From assembly GCF_001428305.1 (NCBI RefSeq), contig NZ_LMRZ01000003.1, forward strand, positions 476,308 through 540,307: a stretch of DNA of 64,000 bases, read 5' to 3'. Below are positions 39,543 to 48,324 of the stretch, in pieces (the first letter of the stretch is position 1; each line of letters starts with the position of its first letter). This DNA comes from Janibacter sp. Soil728 (GTDB lineage: Bacteria; Actinomycetota; Actinomycetes; Actinomycetales; Dermatophilaceae). Made by a program: the position numbers and the translations under genes. The notes under the pieces are model-generated. The model worked only from the letters and a program-made list of their open reading frames with translations, had not been told where the DNA came from and did no database searches.

Positions 39543-39548
39543 TAACGT
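39543..39548 (+). promoter_or_regulatory. Leaderless -10 box TAACGT of glgE-mak-glgB
   Basis: 7 nt before GTG 39556. It defines the glgE start, which is otherwise hidden in a much longer open frame. Confidence 0.55.
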
Positions 39549-39555
39549 TGCGACG

Positions 39556-41604
39556 GTGAGCACCGACTTCACCGTTGCCCCGTCCCCCATGAGCGCGGTT
39601 CCTGTCTCGGCACCGCCGCAGCAGCCCCTCGGCCGCATCCCGGTCCTGGACGTGCGCCCGTGCGTCGACCACGGCGCGCGGCCTGCCGCGTCCGTCGTCG
39701 GCGAGCCCTTCACCGTCACCGCCGAGGTCTTCCGTGAGGGCCACGACGCGGTCAACGCGACGATCGTGCTCACCGACCCTGACGGCGCCGAGCACCACCT
39801 GCCGATGGCCTGCACCAACCCCGGCCTCAGCATCTGGGAGGGCGAGGTCGCTGCCGATCGCGAGGGCGGCTGGACCTACCGCGTCGAGGGCTGGTCCGAC
39901 CCGTGGGCCACCTGGGTGCACGACGCCTCGATCAAGATCCCCGCCGACATCGACGCGTCCCTCATGCGCGCCGAAGGGGCGATCGTGCTCGACCGGGCGG
40001 CTGCCGACGCGGACCGGGACGAAGGGGGGCGCTCCGCCCTTCGCTCCGCCGCCGCCGTGCTGCGCGACGAGCAGGGCCACCAGGCCACCTCGGCCCTGCA
40101 CCTCGTGACGACCGGCACTGCCGCCGTCGAGCTGGCGACCACCCCGCACCGCGAGCTGGTCAGCCCGAGCGCCGACCTGCCGCTGCTCGTCGAGCGGGAG
40201 CTGGCCCTCTTCGGTTCCTGGTACGAGATCTTCCCCCGCAGCGAGGGCGCCCACCTCGACCCGGTGACCGGACGCTGGGTCACCGGCACGCTGCGCACGG
40301 CCGCCCAGCGTCTGCCGGCCATCGCCGGCATGGGCTTCGACGTCGTCTACCTGACGCCGATCCACCCGATCGGGACGACCGCGCGCAAGGGACCCAACAA
40401 CACGCTCGAGGCCGGGCCCGACGACCCCGGGTCGCCCTACGCGATCGGCTCACCCGACGGCGGGCACGACGCGATCCACCCCGACCTGGGCACCTTCGAG
40501 GACTTCGACGCCTTCGTCGCGGACGCGACCCGCCTGGGTCTCGAGGTCGCGCTCGACCTGGCGCTGCAGTGCTCCCCCGACCACCCGTGGGTCGTCGAGC
40601 ACCCCGAGTGGTTCACCACCCGCGCCGACGGGAGCATCGCCTACGCGGAGAACCCGCCGAAGAAGTACCAGGACATCTACCCGGTCAACTTCGACAACGA
40701 CCCGGCCGGGATCTACGCCGAGGTGCGCCGCGTCGTGCAGGTGTGGATCGACCACGGGGTCAAGATCTTCCGCGTCGACAACCCGCACACCAAGCCGGTC
40801 GAGTTCTGGCAGTGGCTGATCAGTGATGTCGCGGAGTCGCACCCTGACGTCATCTGGCTCGCCGAGGCCTTCACCCGGCCCGCGATGATGCACGCGCTGG
40901 CCAAGGCCGGCTTCCAGCAGAGCTACACCTACTACGCCTGGCGCAACACGGTGCCCGAGCTCGTCGAGTACGGCACCGAGATCACTGGCGAGGCGGCGGC
41001 CTACATGCGGCCGAGCTTCTGGCCGACGACCCACGACATCCTCACGCCCTACATGCAGTTCGGTGGCCCCGCGGCGTGGAAGGTGCGCGCCGCCATCGCC
41101 GCGACGATGGTCCCGACCTGGGGTGTCTATGCCGGCTACGAGCTCATGGAGCACGTCGCACGCCCCGGCTCCGAGGAGCAGATCGACAACGAGAAGTACG
41201 AGTTCAAGGACCGCCGCTGGGACGAGGTCGTCGAGGCCGGTGGGTCGCTCGTCGACTGGCTGACGATGCTCAACCGGGTGCGCCGCGAGCACCCCAGCCT
41301 GCAGCTGCTGCGCAACCTGACCTTCCACCACGTCGACGACGAGAACCTGCTGGCCTACTCCAAGTCGCGCACCCTCGCCGACGGCACGACCGACACCGTC
41401 ATCGTCGTCGCCAATCTCGACCCGCACTCGACGCGCGAGTCGACGCTGCGGCTGGACATGGAGGCCCTGGGCCTCGACTGGGGCGACCAGCTCCAGGTCG
41501 AGGACCTCGTCACGGGTGCCCGATGGGTCTGGGGCGAGGCCACCTATGTGCGCGTCGGCGTCGAGGCCGAGCCCGTCCACATCGTCTACGTCCGGCACGC
41601 CTGA
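39556..41604 (+). CDS. glgE: Alpha-1,4-glucan:maltose-1-phosphate maltosyltransferase
   Basis: 682 residues. GH13_3 with an N-terminal beta domain (LDVRPCVDHGARPAASVVGE), the insert LFGSWYEIFPRSEG, the nucleophile Asp in FRVDNPHTKP, the acid Glu in WLAEAFTRP and the third Asp in TTHDILTPYM. It extends alpha-glucan by transferring maltose from maltose-1-phosphate. GTG 39556 is set by the TAACGT box. It is the first gene of glgE-mak-glgB, with 1 nt and 4 nt overlaps, so the three proteins are made together. Confidence 0.96.
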   Translation: MSTDFTVAPSPMSAVPVSAPPQQPLGRIPVLDVRPCVDHGARPAASVVGEPFTVTAEVFREGHDAVNATIVLTDPDGAEHHLPMACTNPGLSIWEGEVAADREGGWTYRVEGWSDPWATWVHDASIKIPADIDASLMRAEGAIVLDRAAADADRDEGGRSALRSAAAVLRDEQGHQATSALHLVTTGTAAVELATTPHRELVSPSADLPLLVERELALFGSWYEIFPRSEGAHLDPVTGRWVTGTLRTAAQRLPAIAGMGFDVVYLTPIHPIGTTARKGPNNTLEAGPDDPGSPYAIGSPDGGHDAIHPDLGTFEDFDAFVADATRLGLEVALDLALQCSPDHPWVVEHPEWFTTRADGSIAYAENPPKKYQDIYPVNFDNDPAGIYAEVRRVVQVWIDHGVKIFRVDNPHTKPVEFWQWLISDVAESHPDVIWLAEAFTRPAMMHALAKAGFQQSYTYYAWRNTVPELVEYGTEITGEAAAYMRPSFWPTTHDILTPYMQFGGPAAWKVRAAIAATMVPTWGVYAGYELMEHVARPGSEEQIDNEKYEFKDRRWDEVVEAGGSLVDWLTMLNRVRREHPSLQLLRNLTFHHVDDENLLAYSKSRTLADGTTDTVIVVANLDPHSTRESTLRLDMEALGLDWGDQLQVEDLVTGARWVWGEATYVRVGVEAEPVHIVYVRHA

Positions 41605-43016
41605 TGGCGACGATCCACCGGGCCGAGCTGCAGCCCTCCAAGCTCGAGCTGCTCACCGAGTGGATGGGCGAGCAGCGCTGGTTCGTCGGTACGGCCCGCC
41701 CACGGCTGCGCAAGCTCGACGCGTGGCGTCTGGACGATCCGCAGGGCGAGGTCGGCATCGAGACCCTCGTCGTGCTCGACGAGGCCAGCACCACGCCCGT
41801 CGTCTACCAGGTGCCGCTCACCTACCGGGGCGCCCCACTCGAGGGTGCCGAGGCAGCCCTCGTCGGCGAGATGGAGCACTCCGTCCTCGGGCCCCGATGG
41901 GTCTACGACGCCCCGCACGACCGCGTGTACGTCACCCAGCTGCTCGAGCTGCTCTGCGGACGCGTTGCGGCGCAGGCAGGTTCGACCTCGGACACCCCGG
42001 ACCCCGACATCGTCGGCGCCCCACACCCTGCGTGGCCGAGCGACCCTGTGCTCGCCTCGAGCCGGGTCCTGCGCGGAGAGCAGTCCAACACCTCGATCAT
42101 CGTGACCCCGGCGGCCGGCACCGGAGCGCCAGTCATCCTCAAGATCTTCCGCACCCTCTCCCCCGGCGAGAACCCGGACATCACCCTGCAGGGCACGCTG
42201 GCGGCCTCCGGCTCCCCCTTCGTCCCGGCGAGCGTGGGCCACGTCGCCGGCGCCTGGCAACGGCCCGACGGGCAGGCCAGGGACTTCGGTCAGCTGGCCT
42301 TCGCCCAGGAGTACCTCGAGGGTGCGAGCGACGCGTGGCGCGAGACGCTGCAGATGGCCGCCTCCGGCACGGACCTCGGCGAGCGCGCTCGCGAGCTCGG
42401 GCGCGTGGTCGCGAGCGTCCACGAGACCCTCGCCCGGGCCCTGCCCACCCGGGTGCCCGACGCGGCCGATGTCGAGCGACGTGTCGCCGCGATGCGACGA
42501 CGGGCCGCCCTCGCGACGAGCGAGGTCCCCGGGCTGTCCGCCCACGACGCTCGCGTCGCGGCTCTGCTCGACGCTGCCGCTGCAGCCGACTGGCCTGCGC
42601 TGCAACGCATCCATGGCGACCTCCACCTGGGTCAGGTACTCGACGTACCGGACCGTGGATGGATGCTCATCGACTTCGAGGGTGAGCCGCTGCGCTCCCT
42701 GGCGGAGCGCAACGAGCTGGACTCCCCCCTTCGCGATGTCGCCGGGATCCTGCGCTCGCTGGACTACGTGGCCGGAACGCTCGAGCGCGCCGACCGCCCG
42801 ATCGACGCCCGTTCGTGGTGCACCGCCGCGCAGACCGCCTTCCTCGACGGCTATGCCGAGGTCGGTCCCGACCCGCGCGGGCACGCCGGGCTGCTCACCG
42901 CATTCGTCCTCGACAAGGCGCTCTACGAGGTCGTCTACGAGGCGCACCACCGACCCGGGTGGCTCTCGCTGCCCACGACCGCGATCGACCGACTCCTCCA
43001 GGAGGCACGCTCGTGA
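41604..43016 (+). CDS. mak: Maltokinase
   Basis: 470 residues. Cap subdomain ELLTEWMGEQRWFVG at the N-terminus, then the aminoglycoside-kinase-like core with IHGDLHLGQVL (catalytic Asp) and MLIDFEGEP (Mg-binding Asp). It phosphorylates maltose with ATP to make maltose-1-phosphate, the GlgE donor. In many genomes it is fused to trehalose synthase; here it stands alone and no treS is in the window, so maltose may come from elsewhere. TGATG overlap with glgE. Confidence 0.94.
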   Translation: MATIHRAELQPSKLELLTEWMGEQRWFVGTARPRLRKLDAWRLDDPQGEVGIETLVVLDEASTTPVVYQVPLTYRGAPLEGAEAALVGEMEHSVLGPRWVYDAPHDRVYVTQLLELLCGRVAAQAGSTSDTPDPDIVGAPHPAWPSDPVLASSRVLRGEQSNTSIIVTPAAGTGAPVILKIFRTLSPGENPDITLQGTLAASGSPFVPASVGHVAGAWQRPDGQARDFGQLAFAQEYLEGASDAWRETLQMAASGTDLGERARELGRVVASVHETLARALPTRVPDAADVERRVAAMRRRAALATSEVPGLSAHDARVAALLDAAAAADWPALQRIHGDLHLGQVLDVPDRGWMLIDFEGEPLRSLAERNELDSPLRDVAGILRSLDYVAGTLERADRPIDARSWCTAAQTAFLDGYAEVGPDPRGHAGLLTAFVLDKALYEVVYEAHHRPGWLSLPTTAIDRLLQEARS

Positions 43017-45217
43017 ACCCCACCCCCGAACCCGCCCTGACCGGCGCCCTGTGGGCACTCGCCCACGGCCGCAACGCCCAGCCGCACGACCTGCTCGGCC
43101 AGCACCTCGAGGGGGCCGGTCTGCGGGTGCGCGTGCGACGACCGCTCGCCACCCGGGTGGCCGTGCGCTTCGAGGACGACGTCGTCCTGCGGCTCGACCA
43201 CGAGGGCGAGGGCATCTTCTCCGGGGTGCGCGCGGGCGCCACGCGGACGATGGACTACCGGGTCCTCAGCACGTGGGAGGACGGCGTCGAGCACGTGGGC
43301 GATGACCCCTACCGCTTCGCCCCGACCGTCGGCGAGGTCGACCAGCACCTCATCAACGAGGGTCGTCACGAGCAGCTGTGGACCGTCCTCGGGGCGCACA
43401 CGCACTCCTACGACGGGCCCATGGGCACGGTCGACGGCGTCTCCTTCGCGGTGTGGGCGCCTCGGGCCAAGGCCGTCCACGTCATCGGTGACTTCAACGG
43501 CTGGGACGAGCTGACCCACCCCATGAGGGCCCTTGGCGGCTCGGGCGTGTGGGAGCTCTTCGTACCCGGTGCGGCCGCGGGCAATGTCTACAAGTTCGCG
43601 GTGCGCGGGGCCGACGACGTGCTGCGGCACAAGGCCGACCCCTTGGCCCGTCTGGCAGAGACGGCCCCCGCCACCGGCTCGGTCGTCACGAGCAGCACCC
43701 ACGTCTGGCAGGACGACGCCTGGCTGGAGCAGCGCGCGGCCAGCGACCCGCACACAGCGCTGATGAGCATCTACGAGGTGCACCCCGGGTCGTGGCGGCA
43801 GGGGCTCGGCTGGCGTGAGATGGCCACCGAGCTCGTCGAGTACGTCGTGCGCCACGGCTTCACCCACGTGGAGCTCATGCCGGTCATGGACCATCCCTAC
43901 CCGCCGTCGTGGGGCTACCACGTGACGAGCTACTTCGCGCCCAACTCGCGCTTCGGCTCACCCGACGACTTCCGTCACCTCGTCGACGCCTTCCACCACG
44001 CCGGCGTCGGAGTCCTCCTCGACTGGGTCCCGGGGCACTTCGCGACGGACGAGTGGGCGTTGGTGCGCTTCGACGGGCTGCCCCTCTACGAGCACCCGGA
44101 CCCGCGCCGCGGGTGGCAGCCCGACTGGGGCAGCTATGTCTTCGACTTCGGGCGGCCCGAGGTGCGCAACTTCCTCGTCGCCAATGCCCTGTACTGGCTC
44201 GAGGACTTCCACATCGACGGGCTGCGCGTCGACGGCGTGGCCTCGATGCTCTATCTCGACTACTCGCGTGAACCCGGCGAGTGGGTCCCCAATGTCCACG
44301 GCGGCCGCGAGAACCTCGAGGCCGTCGCGCTGATCCAGGAGGTCAACGCGACCGCCTACCGGCGCTCCCCCGGCATCGTCACGGTGGCCGAGGAGTCGAC
44401 CGCCTGGCCCGGCGTCACCCGCCCCACCGACGAAGGGGGGCTGGGCTTCGGCCTGAAGTGGAACATGGGGTGGATGAACGACGTCCTGCGCTACCTCGGC
44501 GAGGACCCGGTCAACCGGGAGCACCACCACACGCTCCTCAGCTTCGCGATGATGTACGCCTACGCGGAGAACTACCTGCTGCCGATCAGCCACGACGAGG
44601 TCGTCCACGGCAAGGGCTCGATGCCCTACAAGATCCCCGGCGGGGATGACCAACGCTTCGCCACGCTGCGGGCCTTCTTCGCCTACCAGTGGGCCTTCCC
44701 CGGCAAGCAGCTGATCTTCATGGGCACCGAGTTCGGGCAGACGAGCGAGTGGGCGGAGAGTCGCTCGCTGGACTGGCACCTGCTCGACCACGCGGCCCAC
44801 CGACGTACTGGTGAGCTCGTCGCCGAGCTCAACGCCTTCGCGCGCAGCCACCCTGCGATGTGGGCGCTCGACGCCGACCCCGCCGGGTTCAGGTGGTTGG
44901 ACGCCGACGACAACCACGGCAACACCGTGGCCTTCCTGCGCTTCGCGGAGGACGCCGAGGACGTGGTCGCGGTGGTCGTCAACTTCGGCGGGTCGGCGCG
45001 CTCCCCCCTTCGCATCGGGTTGCCGAAGGGAGGTCGCTGGGAGGTCCGGCTCGACACCTCGGGCTTCGACGCGGCCGGCTCACCGAGCCAGGCGGGCATC
45101 GTGCTCGACGCCGAGCCGCACGCGTGGCAGGACCAGCCGTGGTCCGTGGAGGTCCACGTGGCCGCCCTCAGCGCCGTCTACCTGACCCCCCACGCCCCGG
45201 ACCCTGCATTGCCCTAG
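43013..45217 (+). CDS. glgB: 1,4-alpha-glucan branching enzyme
   Basis: 734 residues. Two N-terminal beta domains (N1 and CBM48, VWAPRAKAVHVIGDFNGW), then the GH13_9 barrel with nucleophile Asp in DGLRVDGVASM, acid Glu in VAEESTAWPGV and Asp in SHDEVVHGKGSM, and a C-terminal beta domain. It introduces alpha-1,6 branches into the glucan built by GlgE. GGAGG lies 7 nt before GTG 43013, which overlaps the mak stop (GTGA). The stop codon TAG falls inside a 26 bp perfect palindrome, so the last residues (PALP) are palindrome-encoded. Confidence 0.96.
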   Translation: MNPTPEPALTGALWALAHGRNAQPHDLLGQHLEGAGLRVRVRRPLATRVAVRFEDDVVLRLDHEGEGIFSGVRAGATRTMDYRVLSTWEDGVEHVGDDPYRFAPTVGEVDQHLINEGRHEQLWTVLGAHTHSYDGPMGTVDGVSFAVWAPRAKAVHVIGDFNGWDELTHPMRALGGSGVWELFVPGAAAGNVYKFAVRGADDVLRHKADPLARLAETAPATGSVVTSSTHVWQDDAWLEQRAASDPHTALMSIYEVHPGSWRQGLGWREMATELVEYVVRHGFTHVELMPVMDHPYPPSWGYHVTSYFAPNSRFGSPDDFRHLVDAFHHAGVGVLLDWVPGHFATDEWALVRFDGLPLYEHPDPRRGWQPDWGSYVFDFGRPEVRNFLVANALYWLEDFHIDGLRVDGVASMLYLDYSREPGEWVPNVHGGRENLEAVALIQEVNATAYRRSPGIVTVAEESTAWPGVTRPTDEGGLGFGLKWNMGWMNDVLRYLGEDPVNREHHHTLLSFAMMYAYAENYLLPISHDEVVHGKGSMPYKIPGGDDQRFATLRAFFAYQWAFPGKQLIFMGTEFGQTSEWAESRSLDWHLLDHAAHRRTGELVAELNAFARSHPAMWALDADPAGFRWLDADDNHGNTVAFLRFAEDAEDVVAVVVNFGGSARSPLRIGLPKGGRWEVRLDTSGFDAAGSPSQAGIVLDAEPHAWQDQPWSVEVHVAALSAVYLTPHAPDPALP

Positions 45218-45282
45218 GGCAATGCAGGTCGGAGGGCCCAACCTGAACCTGCATTGCCCTAGGGCAATGCAGGTCGGAGGGC
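45203..45282. repeat. Tandem pair of perfect 26-28 bp palindromes
   Basis: CCTGCATTGCCC-TAGGGCAATGCAGG at 45203-45228 and again at 45247-45274 (28 bp with flanking A/T), each followed by TCGGAGGGC. The unit of 35 bp repeats at a 45 bp period between convergent glgB and the CnoX-like gene, abutting the latter's stop. Confidence 0.9.
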
Positions 45283-46245
45283 TCAGAAGAGCGCGCTCAT
45301 CAGGCTCGTGCGGCCCTTGCGCACGCGCTCGTCGTGGTTGCCCACGACGGCGAAGAGGTCGAGCAGGCGCGCCTTGATGCGCTCACGCTCGTCATCAGCA
45401 GTGACCCGCACGAGGTCGATGAGTCGCACGAAGGCGTCCTCGACGTGCCCGCCCAGGACGTCCATGTCGGCGACGACGAGCGCCGCGTCCACGTCCGACG
45501 GATCGCCGGCGGCGGCCTCGCGCGCAGCCTGCAGGTCGACGCCACGGGTGCGCTTCATCAGAGCCACCTGCGCCAGACCCAGCTGGGCGTCGGTGTCCTT
45601 GGGGTCTGCGGCGATGGCCCGCTCGTAGGCCGCCGTCGCGGCATCGAGGTCGTCACGCTCGATGGCGTCGTAGGCCTCCTGGTGCAGCGGCGGGAGCTCG
45701 TCCTGCGACTCGGCCGGCGTCTCGCTCGCGCTGACCCGTCCCGTGACGCCGTGCTGGACAGCGACCTGGAGGAGCTGGTCGATGACCGCGCGGAACTGCT
45801 CCTTGTCGACCATCCCGTTGAAGAGCGGCACCGGCTGGCCGCTGACGAGACCCAGCGCGAGCGGGACCTCGGGAGGCTGGACGGCTTGCATGATCGCGGG
45901 GTTGGTGGCCACGTCGATCCCGACGACCTGCACCCGGCCCTCGAGCGCGGTGGCGATCTCGACCGCGACCTCGAGCAGGGCACGGCTCTGGGGCTGCTGC
46001 GAGGACCAGACGACGGCCACCGCGGGGACGATGCTCGTACGACCGACGATCTGGTTGAAGTTCTCGTCGGTCGCCTCGACGACCAGCCCGTCGATCGCGC
46101 CACCGTCAGTGGGTGGCGTGCTCACGGGCGCGCCACCACCATCGGCGGGGCCACCAGCGGGAGCGGAGGCTGGTGCGGGGCGGGCGGGGCCGCCGAGACC
46201 GGACAGATCGACGGCACCGCGCAGGGCTCGGCTCGGATCACTCAT
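45283..46245 (-). CDS. CnoX/YbbN-like thioredoxin-TPR protein
   Basis: 320 residues. About 55 low-complexity N-terminal residues, then a thioredoxin fold whose CxxC position reads VVWSSQQPQS, so it has no redox cysteines. A C-terminal TPR region follows (LDAATAAYERAIAADPKDTD, LLDLFAVVG). This is the CnoX/YbbN layout: a chaperone-like holdase that hands clients to GroEL or DnaK. An equivalent gene lies next to glgB in mycobacteria (Rv1324, from memory). ATG 46245; GACAAT 6 nt upstream is a weak leaderless box. Confidence 0.85.
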   Translation of the reverse strand: MSDPSRALRGAVDLSGLGGPARPAPASAPAGGPADGGGAPVSTPPTDGGAIDGLVVEATDENFNQIVGRTSIVPAVAVVWSSQQPQSRALLEVAVEIATALEGRVQVVGIDVATNPAIMQAVQPPEVPLALGLVSGQPVPLFNGMVDKEQFRAVIDQLLQVAVQHGVTGRVSASETPAESQDELPPLHQEAYDAIERDDLDAATAAYERAIAADPKDTDAQLGLAQVALMKRTRGVDLQAAREAAAGDPSDVDAALVVADMDVLGGHVEDAFVRLIDLVRVTADDERERIKARLLDLFAVVGNHDERVRKGRTSLMSALF

Positions 46246-46278
46246 GACCACATTGTCCCCCACCGCCGAAGCCGCGAC

Positions 46279-47262
46279 TCAGCGGCCCTTGGCCGAGTGC
46301 AGCACATCGCTGGCCGCGACGACCCGGGACTTGCCCTCCGCCGGCGTGACGAAGGCGATGGTCTCCACGTGCTTGACCGTCAGTGACTTCTTGACCGTGG
46401 ACGCGTCGAGCACGTGCTTGAGCGCGGGCTGCTGGATCTTCAGCTCCTTGAGCTTCTTGGTCGCCGTGACCGTGTCCGTCCGCGTCATCGGCACGAAGGT
46501 GAGCGACCCCCCTCCGTCGAGCTCGAACTGGACGCTCTCGCCCTTGGCGAGGGCCTGGCTCTGGCGGTACTCAGCCAGCTTCCCGAGCTCACGGCTGGTC
46601 TTCTTCGCGTTCTTCTTCAGCGCCGCGGAGAAGCCGTCACTGACGGAGACGTCCTTGGGTGCCTTCTTGGCCGCGGGGAAGGCCACTCCCTTCGCCCAGG
46701 AGTCGGCTGCTGCGGTGACGTCCTGCGACGGAGCCTTGGTCAGCTTGGCCGGTGCCCCCTCCTCGAGGGGGGCCAGCGCCGGAACACTCGCCCCGGCGGC
46801 CATCGGGACGTCCGCGAAGAGCGTGTACGGCTGGTCGGCGGCCTGCGACACGAGCACGTGGAGGTACTGCACGTCCTTGGTCTGCGAGGTGGCGAGCACG
46901 GCCCGGGGCCAGTCCTTGCCGCGGCTGACGGCGAGCACCTTCAGGCCCTTGACCTCCTTGCTCGCGCGGCTCTGACGGTCCTTGCTCGTGACCGCGGCAT
47001 CGACCTCCCGCAGGGCGAGTCCCGACAGGGCCTTGTCGCGCGCCGTGTCATGGGCCTTGCCACTCTGGCGCGAGACCGAGACCGCGTCGGCGATGACCCG
47101 CTTGCTCACCGTGCTCGCGCTGTCGGAGGAGATCGACGCCCCACCGGACTTCTCCGCGGGCGCGTCGTGGATACCGGCCAGCGAGGTGCCGACACCGCAA
47201 CCGCCCAGGAGGACGGGCAGCGCGATCACGGTCGCGACGAAGGGGGTGTTGGTGCGGCTCAT
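46279..47262 (-). CDS. Putative exported lipoprotein, unknown function
   Basis: 327 residues. Signal peptide with lipobox LLGGC (Cys22), then a Lys/Ser/Ala-rich polypeptide with predicted mixed structure and no recognisable domain. The mature part contains one Trp pair in GKDWPR and SWAKG and a repeated VxAASD/VTAAADS flavour only. ATG overlaps the stop of the preceding membrane protein gene (ATGA), so the pair is probably an envelope unit. Confidence 0.7.
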   Translation of the reverse strand: MSRTNTPFVATVIALPVLLGGCGVGTSLAGIHDAPAEKSGGASISSDSASTVSKRVIADAVSVSRQSGKAHDTARDKALSGLALREVDAAVTSKDRQSRASKEVKGLKVLAVSRGKDWPRAVLATSQTKDVQYLHVLVSQAADQPYTLFADVPMAAGASVPALAPLEEGAPAKLTKAPSQDVTAAADSWAKGVAFPAAKKAPKDVSVSDGFSAALKKNAKKTSRELGKLAEYRQSQALAKGESVQFELDGGGSLTFVPMTRTDTVTATKKLKELKIQQPALKHVLDASTVKKSLTVKHVETIAFVTPAEGKSRVVAASDVLHSAKGR

Positions 47263-47900
47263 GAGGAGCCCTCCTCACGAGTGGTGCGGGCAGAGCGCGC
47301 GCGGATGGCGGCCAGCGTCCCGCTGCGGACGAGCAGAGCCAGACCCGCGATGACGAGCACGACACCGACGACGAGGGTCGTCAGGGCCTTGGTCCCCCAG
47401 CTGCCGTCCTCGACGGTCATGGTCACGCGGTCGACCTCGGCGCCGGCGGGCGCCGCGACGACGAGCGACTGCGGGGCGTCGGCCTGGTCGACGGTGCGCT
47501 TGATCTCGCCCGAGCCGTTGGCCGCCTCCTGCCAGATGTCGAGCCCACGGGGAGAGACGGCATCGCCCTTGCCCACCGCGGTGGTGGTCAGGGCCCAGTC
47601 GCCGACCTCGACGCCGGTGACCTGCACGCGCGCACCATCGCCGAGGAGCGCCTCGACGTCGGAGGGGCGCGACGTGCCGGCCCACATCTCGCCCTTGCCG
47701 GTCGCGGTCACCGTGACGGGGTGATCGACCCGGTTGAGGACATCAGGTCCGAGAACCACGACGCGCTGGCCCGGGTCGGCGGTGAAGGTTGCTGTACCGG
47801 ACGTGCCGAGGTTGGCGAGGAACCAACCGCCGACGATCGCGGCGACGAGACCGACGAGGGCAAGAGCCACGCCGGCCACGCGCTGGATGAGCATGCTCAC
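47259..47900 (-). CDS. Hypothetical protein with two terminal membrane helices
   Basis: 213 residues. N-terminal helix (VAGVALALVGLVAAIVGGWFL), an extracytoplasmic beta-rich domain of about 130 residues (VVVLGPDVLNRVDHPVTVTA and following) and a C-terminal helix (LTTLVVGVVLVIAGLALLV) with an Arg-rich cytoplasmic end. GTG 47900 and ATG 47894 are both possible starts. Overlaps the lipoprotein gene by 4 nt. Function unknown. Confidence 0.7.
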   Translation of the reverse strand: MSMLIQRVAGVALALVGLVAAIVGGWFLANLGTSGTATFTADPGQRVVVLGPDVLNRVDHPVTVTATGKGEMWAGTSRPSDVEALLGDGARVQVTGVEVGDWALTTTAVGKGDAVSPRGLDIWQEAANGSGEIKRTVDQADAPQSLVVAAPAGAEVDRVTMTVEDGSWGTKALTTLVVGVVLVIAGLALLVRSGTLAAIRARSARTTREEGSS

Positions 47901-48007
47901 ATCAGTGCTTTCCGTAAGAGATCAGGAGGTGCCCGCCGACTGCGGCGGACAACCAACCATGACAAAGGTTGCCCGAATGTCACAAATCGGTCACGGAAGT
48001 GACGTGC

Positions 48008-48310
48008 TCACTCCTGCGAGAGGAGCCCCTGCACGCGCTCGATCTTGGCCGCCATCTGGCCGGTGCGACCGGCCCGGATGTCGGCCTTCATCACCAGACC
48101 GACGCGGTCACCGTAGGGCTCCATCGCGTCGACGCATCCCTTGACCACGGCCATGACCTCGTCCCACTCCCCCTCGATGGTCGTGAACATCGATCCGAGG
48201 TCGTGGGGTAGGCCGCTGTCGCGGACCACGCGCAGCGCCGCAGCAACCGCCTCGGCATAGGACCCTTCGGCATCCGGCGAGGACGGGGCGATGGAAAAAG
48301 CGAGGAGCAC
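48008..48310 (-). CDS. MTH1187/YkoF-type thiamine-binding protein
   Basis: 100 residues. LLAFSIAPSS at the start, MFTTIEGEWDEVMAVVK in the middle and LVMKADIRAG near the end match the small ferredoxin-like family that binds thiamine or hydroxymethylpyrimidine. The start at GTG 48310 has GGGAGG 5 nt upstream and fits the family length. An earlier GTG at 48328 overlaps the kinase stop (GTGA) and is the alternative. It follows the kinase gene directly. Confidence 0.75.
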   Translation of the reverse strand: MLLAFSIAPSSPDAEGSYAEAVAAALRVVRDSGLPHDLGSMFTTIEGEWDEVMAVVKGCVDAMEPYGDRVGLVMKADIRAGRTGQMAAKIERVQGLLSQE

Positions 48311-48324
48311 AGGGACCTCCCGGG

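Noticed and set aside
37143..39545. An 800-codon open frame on the plus strand
   Set aside because: Antisense shadow of glgP, whose catalytic motifs are all on the other strand.
45203..45274. The perfect palindromes as a dif or phage attachment site
   Set aside because: No similarity to the dif consensus, no integrase or tRNA gene nearby, and the duplication is local.
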